Source: Acerihabitans arboris (GTDB taxonomy: Bacteria > Pseudomonadota > Gammaproteobacteria > Enterobacterales > Enterobacteriaceae). From it: DNA of 64,000 nt. The DNA lies in the NCBI RefSeq assembly GCF_010131535.1, contig NZ_WUBS01000012.1:124001-188000 (forward strand), written 5' to 3'. The translations under genes were made by a program, and so were the position numbers. Position 1 is the first letter of the stretch, and every line of letters begins with the position of its first letter. Of this stretch, positions 7,429-17,066 are shown in pieces. Under the pieces are notes generated by a model, which did not search any database, was not told the DNA's origin, and worked only from the letters and a program-made list of their open reading frames with translations.

Positions 7429-8658
7429 TTAACGCGACGCCATCCGGGTATGCACCTGCTCGGCGGTCGGCATATTGGCCGCGCCCTCCAGCTCCACCGC
7501 CAGCGAGGCGAACGCCGAGGCGTAGTTCGCAGCCTGGACCATGCTTTGTCCCATGGCGGTGGCGGCGGCGAAGGCGCCGTTAAAGGCATCCCCCGCACCG
7601 GTGGTATCGACGCTTAACGCCGGAAATACCGGTATATGATGAAAATGGTTGCCGTCCTGCAGCAGTGCCCCGCGCGCGCCCATGGTTATAATCACTTTGC
7701 GGGCGCCCAGATCGGTAATTTTTTGCGCGGCCCGTTTGGCGCTGGCCATATCTATCACCTCAATGCCGGATAATAAGCTGGCTTCCGTTTCATTAGGCGT
7801 AATCACGTCCACATATTCCAGGCATTCAAATACCTCTGGCGAATAAGGCGCGGGATTTAATATCACCGTGACGCCTAATTCTTTCGCCAGCTTCATGACT
7901 TTTAAGGTGGCTGGCAGATTATTTTCCATCTGCACCAGTAGTACCCCGGCATCGGCAAGATCGTCGGACATGGCCGCCACTTCATCATCGGTAATAAATT
8001 TATTGGCGCCCGGATGGATGGCGATCATATTTTCGCCATCCTGTTGGGAAACATAAATAATGGCATTGCCGGTCGGCTCGGTGTCGGATTGATATAAGGT
8101 AAACGAGTGGATATCCGATGCCGACAGGTGGTCGTAGGCAAATTGACTGAACTGGTCTTTACCCACTTTGGAGACAAAATGCACATTGGCGCCGGCGCGG
8201 CTGGCCGCCATGGCCTGGTTGGCGCCTTTGCCGCCGGGTCCCAGGGTGCTGCCGGTGGCCAGCAGCGTTTCGCCCCCTTTGGGGAAACGCTCGACCCGCG
8301 CGACGATATCCACGTTGAATGAACCCAAAATACAGACTTTACCTTCCACGCTTTTTCCTTTGTCCTTTGGCTGAGTTTTTTTGTTTTGGCTAACCAGCCG
8401 TTTTAACAAGACCTCCACGCTGACGCCGGTATCCTGGATCAGCGCCGACTGCAGGCAGCGCCTGAGCACCAGCGCGCCGCCGTGGCAACGCCGCAGCAGC
8501 CCCATCCTTGCCAGGGCGTTTAAATCACTGCGCACGGTTTCCCTGGTCACGGCAAAGGTTTGCGCCAGTGTCTCCACCGTGGCGCGCTCATGTTTATCCA
8601 GGTACGCGAGGATGTGATTTCGTCTTTCTTCTAAAAACATTTTTTGTTCCATTGGCAT
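7429..8658 (-). CDS. DeoR-type regulator fused to a ribokinase-family (PfkB) sugar kinase
   Basis: One 409-residue polypeptide carries two modules. Residues 7-62 are a DeoR helix-turn-helix (ERRNHILAYLDKHERATVET to RETVRSDLNALARMGLLRR). A basic linker (about 90-105) leads to a complete PfkB kinase at 106-409, with GGKGANQA near residue 143 and the C-terminal signature DTTGAGDAFNGA. The usual DeoR sugar-phosphate sensor domain is missing, so the kinase may act as the sensor. It is first in the cassette with the lyase and transporter. The start could be 8658 or 8640 (M7, with GGA seven bases upstream). Such fusions are known in enterobacteria; the substrate is not identifiable here. Confidence 0.87.
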   Translation of the reverse strand: MPMEQKMFLEERRNHILAYLDKHERATVETLAQTFAVTRETVRSDLNALARMGLLRRCHGGALVLRRCLQSALIQDTGVSVEVLLKRLVSQNKKTQPKDKGKSVEGKVCILGSFNVDIVARVERFPKGGETLLATGSTLGPGGKGANQAMAASRAGANVHFVSKVGKDQFSQFAYDHLSASDIHSFTLYQSDTEPTGNAIIYVSQQDGENMIAIHPGANKFITDDEVAAMSDDLADAGVLLVQMENNLPATLKVMKLAKELGVTVILNPAPYSPEVFECLEYVDVITPNETEASLLSGIEVIDMASAKRAAQKITDLGARKVIITMGARGALLQDGNHFHHIPVFPALSVDTTGAGDAFNGAFAAATAMGQSMVQAANYASAFASLAVELEGAANMPTAEQVHTRMASR

Positions 8659-8990
8659 GGAAACCCCGGTTTATTCAAAAGTAATTGAGAGCTATGTCGC
8701 AGAAAGTGATCGGAATCATAGGTTATGGCCTTAAACAAAAGTAAACAAAAAATCGGCGAGTGGCTTTTTATGCCATAGTGGGGGATGGCGCGGGGATCAT
8801 GTTATGATAGTAATCAGCCGATTATGCTTAGTGCCGGGCGCTACCGCCGGGCACTACCGCCGGGCACTATGCCAGTACTACCGGTACCATGCCGTTACTA
8901 TGCCGTTACTATGCCGCCATTATGCAGGCACAACGTTGCCCGCCATCGCCGGCGACCGGATAACATGATTAAAGGACTCGCCCCAACGCT
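8659..8990. repeat. Gene-free region with short tandem micro-repeats upstream of glpG
   Basis: No credible gene is seen in this 332-bp gap between the divergent kinase fusion and glpG. It must hold promoters for both directions. From 8831 to 8932 it contains degenerate short repeats: CCGGGCRCTACCG occurs three times in a row, followed by ATGCCGTTACT twice and related ATGCC units. The repeats end about 60 bp before glpG. They could be a slippage-prone tract; no function is evident. Confidence 0.5.
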
Positions 8991-9836
8991 ATGATTCGTG
9001 TAACGACCTTGTCAAATGCCCGCCTGGCCCAGGCTTTTATCGACTATATGAAAACCGAGGGCGTGACGATAGAAATGCAGCAGCAGGGCAGGGCAGCCGA
9101 GCTATGGCTGGAAAATGACGAGGAGTTGCCGCGCGTCGAGGCGGCGCTGGAGACGTTCCTGCTGGACCCGATGCACCCGCGCTACCAGGCCGCCAGCTGG
9201 CGGACGGGCAGCGCCGACCGGGGCCGGTTCCATTACCAGCGCGCGTCCTGGCTGCCGGCGTTGCGTAGCCAGGCGGGGCCCTTGACCCTCAGCGTATTTT
9301 TATGCTGCGTGCTGGTGTTTGTTTTAATGAACATCTTCGGTGACGATGTCGTCATGTACTGGCTGGCGTTCCCGTCCGGCCCGTCCCGTTACCTGCAGGT
9401 ATGGCGGTGGGTGAGCCATATTCTGTTGCATTTTTCGCTGCTGCATTTATTGTTCAATATAGTGTGGTGGTGGTATCTCGCCAGCGCCGTGGAAAAGTAT
9501 CGCGGCGTGACGACCCTGGCGGTGTTGACCCTGCTGTCGGCGGTGGTCAGCGGCCTGGTGCAATCCCATTTCAGCGGCGCCCTGTTCGGCGGTCTTTCCG
9601 GCGTGGTGTATGCCTTGATGGGCTACGTATGGTGGTATGGCGAGAAGCATCCCGCCAGCCCGCTGATGATGCCGCGCGGCGTAATCGTATTTGCCCTGCT
9701 GTGGCTTATCGCCGGTTATTTCGATGTTTTCGGCATTGCCGTTGCCAATGCTGCCCATGTGGCGGGGCTGGTCATCGGGTTATTAATGGCTTTCTGGGAT
9801 ACGCGCCACGCGACCGGGACCGGTCGCCGGCGGTAG
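8991..9836 (+). CDS. glpG: Rhomboid intramembrane serine protease
   Basis: GlpG cleaves transmembrane proteins inside the inner membrane. The 281-residue product (276 in E. coli) has an N-terminal cytoplasmic domain to about residue 90, then six predicted helices. Catalytic Ser203 lies in [16 protein letters not shown] and His256 in NAAHVAGL, matching the Ser201/His254 dyad of E. coli. The oxyanion-side stretch [17 protein letters not shown] is also conserved. glpR follows after 25 bp, so the glpGR pair is intact even though glpE has been separated by a cassette. Confidence 0.96.
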   Translation: MIRVTTLSNARLAQAFIDYMKTEGVTIEMQQQGRAAELWLENDEELPRVEAALETFLLDPMHPRYQAASWRTGSADRGRFHYQRASWLPALRSQAGPLTLSVFLCCVLVFVLMNIFGDDVVMYWLAFPSGPSRYLQVWRWVSHILLHFSLLHLLFNIVWWWYLASAVEKYRGVTTLAVLTLLSAVVSGLVQSHFSGALFGGLSGVVYALMGYVWWYGEKHPASPLMMPRGVIVFALLWLIAGYFDVFGIAVANAAHVAGLVIGLLMAFWDTRHATGTGRRR

Positions 9837-9861
9837 GGGTTGGGGCAGCAGAGGATCTAAC

Positions 9862-10620
9862 GTGAAGCAAACGCAGCGGCATGATGCCATTATTGAATTG
9901 GTACGGCGGCAGGGTTATGTCAGTACCGAAGAGCTAGTGGAGCATTTTTCGGTCAGTCCGCAAACTATCCGGCGCGACCTGAATGATTTGGCCGAGCATA
10001 ATAAAATTCATCGTCACCATGGCGGCGCGGCGCTGCCGTCCAGTTCGGTCAATACGGCGTACCAGGATCGCAAGATCATGTGGTCGGCGGAAAAAGCGCG
10101 CATCGCCCAGCGGGTGGCGAGCCAGATCCCGGACGGCGCCACGCTGTTTATCGATATCGGCACCACCCCCGAGGCGGTGGCCCACGCCCTGATGAACCAT
10201 AAAAACCTGCGGGTGGTGACCAACAATCTGAATGTCGCCACGCTGCTGACCGCCAAGGAGGATTTTCGCCTGATCCTGGCCGGCGGCGAAGTGCGTACCC
10301 GCGACGGCGGCATCATGGGCGAGGCCACGCTGGATTTTATTTCCCAGTTCCGCCTGGATTTCGGCATTCTCGGCATCAGCGGTATCGATATGGACGGATC
10401 TCTGCTGGAGTTCGATTATCATGAAATGCGCACTAAACGGGCGATTATCGACAACTCCCGCTGCGTCATGCTGGTTACCGACCATTCCAAATTCGGCCGT
10501 AACGCCATGGTGAACCTGGGTAAAATGTCGCTGGTGGATTTCCTGTTCACCGACCAGATGCCCCCGCCGAGCGTGATGAGCATTATCGAGCAGTCCGAGG
10601 TCAAGCTGGAACTCTGCTGA
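9862..10620 (+). CDS. glpR: Glycerol-3-phosphate regulon repressor
   Basis: GlpR is a DeoR-family repressor of the glp genes, induced by glycerol 3-phosphate. The 252 residues equal the E. coli length. The N-terminus KQTQRHDAIIELVRRQGYVS and helix-turn-helix VSPQTIRRDLNDLAEHNK are nearly the same, and the sensor domain holds TLFIDIGTTPEAVAHALMNH. The start codon is GTG. Its operators are visible upstream of glpD at 4353-4390. In E. coli malT/malPQ lie beyond glpR; here malT is missing. Confidence 0.96.
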   Translation: MKQTQRHDAIIELVRRQGYVSTEELVEHFSVSPQTIRRDLNDLAEHNKIHRHHGGAALPSSSVNTAYQDRKIMWSAEKARIAQRVASQIPDGATLFIDIGTTPEAVAHALMNHKNLRVVTNNLNVATLLTAKEDFRLILAGGEVRTRDGGIMGEATLDFISQFRLDFGILGISGIDMDGSLLEFDYHEMRTKRAIIDNSRCVMLVTDHSKFGRNAMVNLGKMSLVDFLFTDQMPPPSVMSIIEQSEVKLELC

Positions 10621-11044
10621 GCGGGCCGGCTGGATTCGTTCCGCCGCACCCGCCATCGGCAGGGCACCCGCATCGACGCGGCCTCTTTCCGGCCGCCCTG
10701 CCGCAGCAGCCCCCGGCGTGCCGGGTCCGATAGGCCCCGATCTGTCGGCCATATACGTTGTTAAGCGCCGTTACGCCCACCGCCGGACCTTACGCACTGT
10801 CTTTCAGGCTGTTTTTCCGTTGATCGGGCAAAATTTTTTGCCGGCGCTCCTCTTTTTAACACCCTTGACTATTCTTTGATCATCACTGAATAAACCCCGT
10901 TGTTTTACGATAACTTATAACACGGGCCTGCCGCTCCCAGCGGCGATCGCCCGGTAAAGATATTCCGTGAACATGGCATGCCGCGCAGGCTGTCGGGCCG
11001 TTTCCGGCGTTGAACCATTTAACCAACAGGATAGAGACGCTTTT
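10621..11044 (+). promoter_or_regulatory. glpR-malP intergenic region; malT absent, no MalT box seen
   Basis: This 424-bp gap is where E. coli has malT divergent from malPQ. The first 180 bp are GC-rich with a palindrome CCCGGC-GT-GCCGGG near 10710-10730 that may end glpR transcription. A possible promoter for malP is TTGACT (10865-10870), 17 bases, then GAATAA (10888-10893), with a weak -10. The MalT core GGA(G/T)GA is not seen on either strand. No reading frame here resembles a protein family. Confidence 0.4.
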
Positions 11045-13450
11045 ATGCCAAAAATCAAGCTTGATAAAGCCGCATTTCAATCTGCCCTGGATCGTCAGTG
11101 GCAACGTTTCGGCCTGCATGACGCACGGGAGATGACACCCTATCAGTGGTGGCACGCGGTCAGCGCGGCGGCAAATGAACTGATTGCCCAACAGCCGTCC
11201 GGCAGGCGGGATAAGAAAAATCAGCGTCATGTTAACTATCTCTCCATGGAATTCCTCATCGGCCGGTTGACCGGCAATAACCTGATTAACCTGGGTTGGT
11301 ACGATACGGTAAAAAAAGTGCTGGCCGGGTATGATATCGATTTAACCGACCTGCTGGAGCAGGAGACCGACCCGGCGTTGGGCAACGGCGGCCTGGGACG
11401 TCTGGCGGCCTGCTACCTGGACTCCATGGCCACGGTGGGACAGGACGCCACCGGCTATGGACTTAACTATCAGTACGGTCTGTTCCGCCAACATTTTGCC
11501 GACGGTAAACAGCGTGAAACGCCGGACGACTGGCACCGGGAAAGCTATCCCTGGTTCAGGCATAACCCGGCGCTGACCGTGCGGGTAGGGCTGGGCGGAA
11601 AACTGGTGAAGAGTCAACAGGGGCAGGTGAATTGGGAACCGGCATTCACCCTTAACGGCGAGGCCTGGGATCTGCCGGTGGCGGGTTATGAAAACGGCGT
11701 CACCCTGCCGCTGCGCCTGTGGCAGGCAACCCATCCCCACCCGTTTGACCTTGAGCTGTTCAACGATGGCAAATTCCTCAAGGCAGAGCAGGCCGGTATC
11801 GATGCCGCCAAGCTGACCAAGGTGCTCTATCCCAATGATAACCATCTGGAAGGCAAGCAGCTGCGCCTGATGCAGCAATATTTCCAGTGCGCCTGTTCAG
11901 TGGCGGATATCCTGCGCCGCCATCACCTGGCGGGCCGGTCGATCCACAGCCTGCCGGATTACGAAGTGATCCAGCTCAACGATACCCATCCGACCATCGC
12001 CATCCCGGAAATGCTGCGGGTGCTGCTTGACGAGCACCAGCTTGCCTGGCAGGACGCCTGGGCGATCGCCTCGCGTACCTTTGCCTATACCAATCACACC
12101 CTGATGCCGGAGGCGCTGGAGCGCTGGGACGAAAAACTGGTGCGCACCCTGCTGCCGCGCCACTTTGACATTATCAGGCGCATAGATCGTGAATTTAAGA
12201 AAGTGGTGCAACGGCGCTGGCCGGATAACGATGAGGTGTGGGCGAAGGTGGCGGTGCGCCATGACAAACAGGTGCGCATGGCCAACCTGTGCGTGGTGTG
12301 TGGTTTTGCGGTCAACGGCGTTGCCGCCCTGCATTCCGATCTGGTGAAAACCGATCTGTTCCCCGAATATTATGAACTGTGGCCGGAAAAATTCCATAAC
12401 GTCACCAACGGCATTACGCCGCGCCGCTGGCTGAAGGAGTGCAACCCCGCCCTGGCGAAGCTGATTGACGACACCATCGGCAAAGGCTGGGTTACCCGGC
12501 TGGAAAAGCTCAAAGAGCTGGAGCCTTATGCCGGCCAGGCGGATTTCCGCCAGCGATTCCAGCAAATCAAGCGCGACAATAAACAACAGCTGGCGTCAAA
12601 AATCAAGCAGTTGACCAATGTCACCGTGAATCCGGAAGCGCTGTTCGACGTACAAATCAAGCGGCTGCACGAATATAAACGCCAGCACCTGAACCTGCTG
12701 CATATCATGTCGCTTTATCGCCAGCTGCGGGATAATCCGTCTCTGGATATCGTGCCGCGCGTGTTCCTGTTTGGCGCCAAGGCGGCTCCGGGATATGCGT
12801 TGGCAAAAAATATTATCTATGCCATCAATCAACTGGCGGAGAAGATCAATAACGATCGTAAGATTAACGACAGGCTTAAGGTGATCTTCTTGCCCGATTA
12901 CCGCGTATCGGTGGCCGAGTGGATGATCCCGGCGGCGGATTTGTCGGAGCAGATTTCCACCGCCGGCAAAGAGGCGTCCGGCACCGGCAATATGAAGCTG
13001 GCGCTCAACGGCGCGCTGACCATCGGCACCCTGGACGGCGCCAATGTGGAAATTGCCGAACAGGTCGGCGAAGAGCATATCTTTATCTTCGGCCTGACCG
13101 ATCCGGAGGTCAAGGCCCTGCTGGCCGAAGGCTACAAGCCGGCCCGGATCCTGAAACAAGATAAAGCGCTGAAAGGCCTGTTGACCGAACTAGGCGGCGG
13201 TGCCTACAGCAATAAACATAAGCATGCGTTCGAGCCGTTGCTGCACAGCCTGCAGGCGGGCGGCGATCCCTATCTGGTGCTGGCGGATTTTGCCGCGTAC
13301 TGCGAGGCGCAGCGGCGGGTGGATGCCCTGTTCCGTCGTCCGGACGACTGGACGCGCAGCGCGGTGCTGAATACCGCCCGGGTGGGTTTTTTCAGCTCGG
13401 ATCGCTCGGTTCGGGATTACCAGCAACGCATCTGGCAAGCAAAACGTTAA
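11045..13450 (+). CDS. malP: Maltodextrin phosphorylase
   Basis: MalP phosphorolyses linear maltodextrins to glucose 1-phosphate in the cytoplasm. The 801-residue product aligns throughout with E. coli MalP (797). The PLP signature [20 protein letters not shown] carries the cofactor lysine, and [19 protein letters not shown] and WKR-type phosphorylase blocks are intact. The start at 11045 gives [12 protein letters not shown]; an in-frame upstream ATG at 10967 would add 26 residues without homology. malQ starts nine bases after the stop, so the two form an operon. The usual activator gene malT is not nearby. Confidence 0.96.
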   Translation: MPKIKLDKAAFQSALDRQWQRFGLHDAREMTPYQWWHAVSAAANELIAQQPSGRRDKKNQRHVNYLSMEFLIGRLTGNNLINLGWYDTVKKVLAGYDIDLTDLLEQETDPALGNGGLGRLAACYLDSMATVGQDATGYGLNYQYGLFRQHFADGKQRETPDDWHRESYPWFRHNPALTVRVGLGGKLVKSQQGQVNWEPAFTLNGEAWDLPVAGYENGVTLPLRLWQATHPHPFDLELFNDGKFLKAEQAGIDAAKLTKVLYPNDNHLEGKQLRLMQQYFQCACSVADILRRHHLAGRSIHSLPDYEVIQLNDTHPTIAIPEMLRVLLDEHQLAWQDAWAIASRTFAYTNHTLMPEALERWDEKLVRTLLPRHFDIIRRIDREFKKVVQRRWPDNDEVWAKVAVRHDKQVRMANLCVVCGFAVNGVAALHSDLVKTDLFPEYYELWPEKFHNVTNGITPRRWLKECNPALAKLIDDTIGKGWVTRLEKLKELEPYAGQADFRQRFQQIKRDNKQQLASKIKQLTNVTVNPEALFDVQIKRLHEYKRQHLNLLHIMSLYRQLRDNPSLDIVPRVFLFGAKAAPGYALAKNIIYAINQLAEKINNDRKINDRLKVIFLPDYRVSVAEWMIPAADLSEQISTAGKEASGTGNMKLALNGALTIGTLDGANVEIAEQVGEEHIFIFGLTDPEVKALLAEGYKPARILKQDKALKGLLTELGGGAYSNKHKHAFEPLLHSLQAGGDPYLVLADFAAYCEAQRRVDALFRRPDDWTRSAVLNTARVGFFSSDRSVRDYQQRIWQAKR

Positions 13451-13459
13451 GGAGTCCTG

Positions 13460-15565
13460 ATGGATCCCAAGGTACTGGATCGGGCCGCCGAGCGGGCGGG
13501 AATTATTCCGGAATATATTGATGCCTGGGGACAGCGCAAAATCATCAGTCGGGAGACCAAACGTCAGCTGATGGCCGCCATGGCGGGGTTAATCGACGAT
13601 CCCGACCAGGCGGCGCCGGTGCCGCCGGTATGGGTGGTCAGGACCGGGCAGGCGGCGCCGCTGCCGGTGACGCTGGCGGCGCCGGGGGATTGGACGCTCA
13701 CCGAGGAATCGGGCTTGCGTCACCAGGGAAAAACGGTCAATCACGCCGTGACGCTGCCCGCGGCGCTGCCGCCCGGCTATCACCGGCTCACCCTGCATGC
13801 GGGGGAGCGGCACTGGTCCTGCCAGGTCATCGTGGCGCCGCCGCGCTGTTATGAACCGCCGGCGCTGCTGGCGGGGGATAGGCTGTGGGGCGCCTGCGTA
13901 CAGCTTTATACCCTGCGTTCGCGGCATAACTGGGGCATCGGCGATTTTGGCGATTTAGCCCTGATGATCGAGGGCACCGCGCGCCATGGCGGCGCGTTTG
14001 TCGGCCTCAATCCGATTCATGCGCTCTATCCCTCCGCCCCCGGCTGGGCCAGCCCCTACAGCCCCTCTTCCCGGCGCTGGCTCAACATTCTTTATATTGA
14101 CGTCGGCGCGCTGGAGGATTTCCGGCAAAGCCGGGCGGCCCAGGAATGGTGGGCATCACCGCAGACGCAGCAGAAGCTGGCCGCCTTGCGCGACGATGCA
14201 CTGGTGGATTATCCCCAGGTGGCGGAGTGCAAGCTGGCCGCCCTGACCTATGCGTATGACCAATTTTGTACCCGTGGCGCCGACGAGCCGGAGCGGCGGG
14301 AGTTTGCCGACTTTATCAGCTATGGCGGCGAAAGCCTGCGCCACCAGGCCACCTTCGATGCGCTGCATCGCTACCTGACCCGCGAGGGGCATCCCTCGGC
14401 GGGCTGGCGACAGTGGCCGCCGGAGTATCAGCGGGCCGATAGCGCCGCGGTGCGTGAGTTTTGCCAACGGCACGACAATGAAATCCTGTTTTTCAGCTAC
14501 CTGCAATGGCAGGCCGCGCGCCAGTTTGACGCGTGTTTCCGCCTGAGCAGGCGCCTGGATATGCCCATCGGCCTGTATCGCGATCTGGCGGTCGGGGTGA
14601 GCGAAGGGGGAATGGAGACCTGGAGCGATCGCACGCTTTACTGTCTGGCGGCCTCGGTCGGCGCGCCGCCGGACAAGCTGGGGCCGCAGGGCCAGAACTG
14701 GTGCCTGCCGCCGCAGGATCCAAACGTGCTGACTGCGCGCGCCTACGAGCCGTTTATCGAGATGCTGCGCGCCAATATGCGCCACTGCGGCGCGTTGCGT
14801 ATCGATCACGTGATGTCGCTGCTGCGGCTGTGGTGGATACCGCGCGAACATACCGCGCGGGATGGCGCGTACGTGAATTATCCGGTGGACGATTTGCTGG
14901 CGGTGCTGGCGCTGGAGAGCCACCGGCAGCAGTGCATGATTATCGGCGAGGATCTGGGGACCGTGCCCCGCGAGATTACCGGTAAACTGCAGGCCGCCGG
15001 CGTGTACTCCTACAAGGTGCTGCTGTTCGAGCGCACCGACGGCGGTCATTTCCGCCCGCCGGATGAGTACATGGCGCAGGCGATGGCCACCCTGACCACC
15101 CATGACCTGGCCACCCTGCGCGGATTCTGGCAGCAGGAAGATCTGCGGCTGGGCCGGGAGCTTAAAATCTATCCGTCGCAGGAGGTGTACCGGCACCTGC
15201 TGGACGATCGGCGCCAGGCGCGCCAGGCGCTGCTGGCAGCCCTGCACGCCTGGAAATGCGTACCGGCGAAAATGAGCGCCAACGCGGATAGGGTGATGAT
15301 GTCGCCGTTATTGAACCGGGGCCTGCATCGCTATGTGGCGCGCAGCAGTTCCGCCCTGTTGGGGCTGCAGCCGGAGGACTGGCTGGATATGGCGCTGCCG
15401 GTCAACGTGCCGGGCACCACCGATCAATACCCGAACTGGCGGCGCAAGGTGACGCGCGAGGTGGCGGAGATGTTTGACGATCCCGCGGTGATGCGCCTGC
15501 TAAAGGAGGTGGATCGCCTGCGTAAATCGGCCATTAGCCATACGGGAAAAACACCGGTGCGGTAA
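13460..15565 (+). CDS. malQ: 4-alpha-glucanotransferase (amylomaltase)
   Basis: MalQ is a GH77 enzyme that transfers glucanosyl units between maltodextrins, releasing glucose and making longer substrates for MalP. The product is 701 residues (694 in E. coli). GH77 motifs are clear: LYTLRSRHNWGIGDFGDL, YSPSSRRWLNILYID, ALRIDHVMSLLRLWWIP with the nucleophile aspartate, IIGEDLGTVP with the acid/base glutamate, and TTHDLATLRGFW. GGAG precedes the ATG by six bases. It is translationally close to malP (9-bp gap). No gntT follows, unlike E. coli. Confidence 0.96.
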   Translation: MDPKVLDRAAERAGIIPEYIDAWGQRKIISRETKRQLMAAMAGLIDDPDQAAPVPPVWVVRTGQAAPLPVTLAAPGDWTLTEESGLRHQGKTVNHAVTLPAALPPGYHRLTLHAGERHWSCQVIVAPPRCYEPPALLAGDRLWGACVQLYTLRSRHNWGIGDFGDLALMIEGTARHGGAFVGLNPIHALYPSAPGWASPYSPSSRRWLNILYIDVGALEDFRQSRAAQEWWASPQTQQKLAALRDDALVDYPQVAECKLAALTYAYDQFCTRGADEPERREFADFISYGGESLRHQATFDALHRYLTREGHPSAGWRQWPPEYQRADSAAVREFCQRHDNEILFFSYLQWQAARQFDACFRLSRRLDMPIGLYRDLAVGVSEGGMETWSDRTLYCLAASVGAPPDKLGPQGQNWCLPPQDPNVLTARAYEPFIEMLRANMRHCGALRIDHVMSLLRLWWIPREHTARDGAYVNYPVDDLLAVLALESHRQQCMIIGEDLGTVPREITGKLQAAGVYSYKVLLFERTDGGHFRPPDEYMAQAMATLTTHDLATLRGFWQQEDLRLGRELKIYPSQEVYRHLLDDRRQARQALLAALHAWKCVPAKMSANADRVMMSPLLNRGLHRYVARSSSALLGLQPEDWLDMALPVNVPGTTDQYPNWRRKVTREVAEMFDDPAVMRLLKEVDRLRKSAISHTGKTPVR

Positions 15566-15705
15566 GCGCGGGCAAAGGGCGGTAATACGGGGGCGCGCAG
15601 GGGCCAGGCGCCGGGACGCTGGTGGTGAAGGGGGCCTGGACAAGGATCCGCCGGCCCGTCGGCGCTGGCCGGTAATTCACGGCAAGGCCGACGGCCGCGC
15701 CGCTG

Positions 15706-16281
15706 TTAATAGAAAGAATGCTCGCCGCGCTGGTGCTCGGTCAGATCGCGCACGCCTTTCAGCTCGGGGAATTTCTCCAGCAGCTCTTTTTCAATGCCTT
15801 CCTTCAGGGTGTAATCGACCATGGAACAGCCGTTGCAGCCGCCGCCGAACTGCAGGATCGCCAGGTTATCATCGGTAATCTCCATCAGGGAAACCTGACC
15901 GCCGTGGCCTGCCAGCTGAGGGTTGATTTGCGATTGCAGCACATATTCCACGCGCTCTACCAGCGGCGCATCGTCGGAGACTTTGCGCATCTTGGCGTTC
16001 GGCGCTTTCAGCGTCAGTTGCGAACCCAGTTTGTCGGTAACAAAATCGATTTCGGCATCTACCAGGTAAGGTGAGCTGAGCTCATCGACATAGGCGTTGA
16101 TTTTGTCGAACTTCAGCTCGGTATCGGTCGCTTCCACCGCATCGGGAGGACAATATGACACGCCGCATTCCGCATTCGGCGTGCCGGGATTAATGACAAA
16201 TACACGAATCTGGGTGCCAGCTTCCTGATTGGCCAGTAATTTAGCAAAGTGTTCCTGGGCAGCATCGGTAATCCGGATCAT
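15706..16281 (-). CDS. nfuA: Fe/S biogenesis protein NfuA
   Basis: NfuA carries and delivers a [4Fe-4S] cluster to apo-proteins such as aconitase, especially under oxidative stress or iron limitation. The 191 residues equal the E. coli protein. An A-type-like N-terminal domain with [20 protein letters not shown] precedes the Nfu domain with the cluster-binding CNGC motif ([20 protein letters not shown]). The start at 16281 gives [15 protein letters not shown], the family N-terminus; three codons upstream could also be used. comF lies upstream in the same direction with a 59-bp gap. Confidence 0.97.
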   Translation of the reverse strand: MIRITDAAQEHFAKLLANQEAGTQIRVFVINPGTPNAECGVSYCPPDAVEATDTELKFDKINAYVDELSSPYLVDAEIDFVTDKLGSQLTLKAPNAKMRKVSDDAPLVERVEYVLQSQINPQLAGHGGQVSLMEITDDNLAILQFGGGCNGCSMVDYTLKEGIEKELLEKFPELKGVRDLTEHQRGEHSFY

Positions 16282-16340
16282 ATCATTCACTCAATAGTTG
16301 ACTAATCTAGTCGGTTATAATACCCCCAATAACCCGGGCA

Positions 16341-17027
16341 CTACAAGGTTCGGCAAACAGACCAAACCTGCACCGCCCTGGCCCGTTGGGCCAACAGGAT
16401 ATGGGTAATTTCGTCCATGGTGCTGCCGGTGGTGATGACATCATCCACCAGCGCCACGGTCTTGCCCGCGACATCGGCATGGCAGGCAAAGGCGCCGTGC
16501 AGGTTGCGCCGGCGGTCGCCGGCATGCAGCGTTTGCTGCGGCACCACGGCGCGGATGCGCTCCAGTCCAAGGCTGAGGTATTCCACGCCCAGCCAGCGCG
16601 CCAGGGGGCGGGCAAGCAGATCCGTTTGATTATAGCCCCTGCGCCAGTGCCGGTAAGTATGCAAAGGCACGTTTAGTACAAGATCGGGCTTATCGCATCG
16701 GTGCAGGTGGCGCTCTTCCAGCCAGCGCAGCAGCAGCAGGCGGGCCAGCACGCGCGCCAGCCCGGTGCCGCCCTGGTATTTAAGTTTTTTTACCAGCCCG
16801 CTCAGCGGCGGCCGGTAATCGGTGACATAGAGCAATGATTCCCATGGTGGCGTCTTCAACAGGCAGCGTCCGCAGCATAACCTACGGCTGCCCGCAGGCA
16901 GGCCGCAGCGCGGGCAGCAGGTCTCGCGCCGGTTAAGCAGGTAATCGGCGCAGCACCGGCAGATCCCCTGGCGGCTGAACCATAATGGCTGTTGGCATAG
17001 CCAACAGAGGGCGTTGATTGTTAGCAT
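16341..17027 (-). CDS. gntX: ComF/GntX phosphoribosyltransferase-fold protein
   Basis: This 228-residue protein combines an N-terminal zinc ribbon (CWLCQQPLWFSRQGICRCC and CCPRCG) with a type I phosphoribosyltransferase fold, whose PRPP loop reads VALVDDVITTGSTMDEI. The family is named ComF in competent bacteria, where it supports DNA uptake; the enterobacterial ortholog is GntX or YhgH. It lies between nfuA and divergent bioH, exactly as in E. coli. A competence-linked role would fit the hofMNOQ genes later in the window but is not shown by sequence. Confidence 0.92.
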   Translation of the reverse strand: MLTINALCWLCQQPLWFSRQGICRCCADYLLNRRETCCPRCGLPAGSRRLCCGRCLLKTPPWESLLYVTDYRPPLSGLVKKLKYQGGTGLARVLARLLLLRWLEERHLHRCDKPDLVLNVPLHTYRHWRRGYNQTDLLARPLARWLGVEYLSLGLERIRAVVPQQTLHAGDRRRNLHGAFACHADVAGKTVALVDDVITTGSTMDEITHILLAQRARAVQVWSVCRTL

Positions 17028-17066
17028 GGGCGTTTTCCATAACCTGGGTAGCGGGAACTATAACTG

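Noticed and set aside
8785-8994. Short open frame before glpG
   Set aside because: It consists largely of the micro-repeat tract, has no family match and no ribosome-binding site.
10621-11044. Possible MalT boxes upstream of malP
   Set aside because: The GGA(G/T)GA core was not seen on either strand, only partial CTCCTC-like strings.
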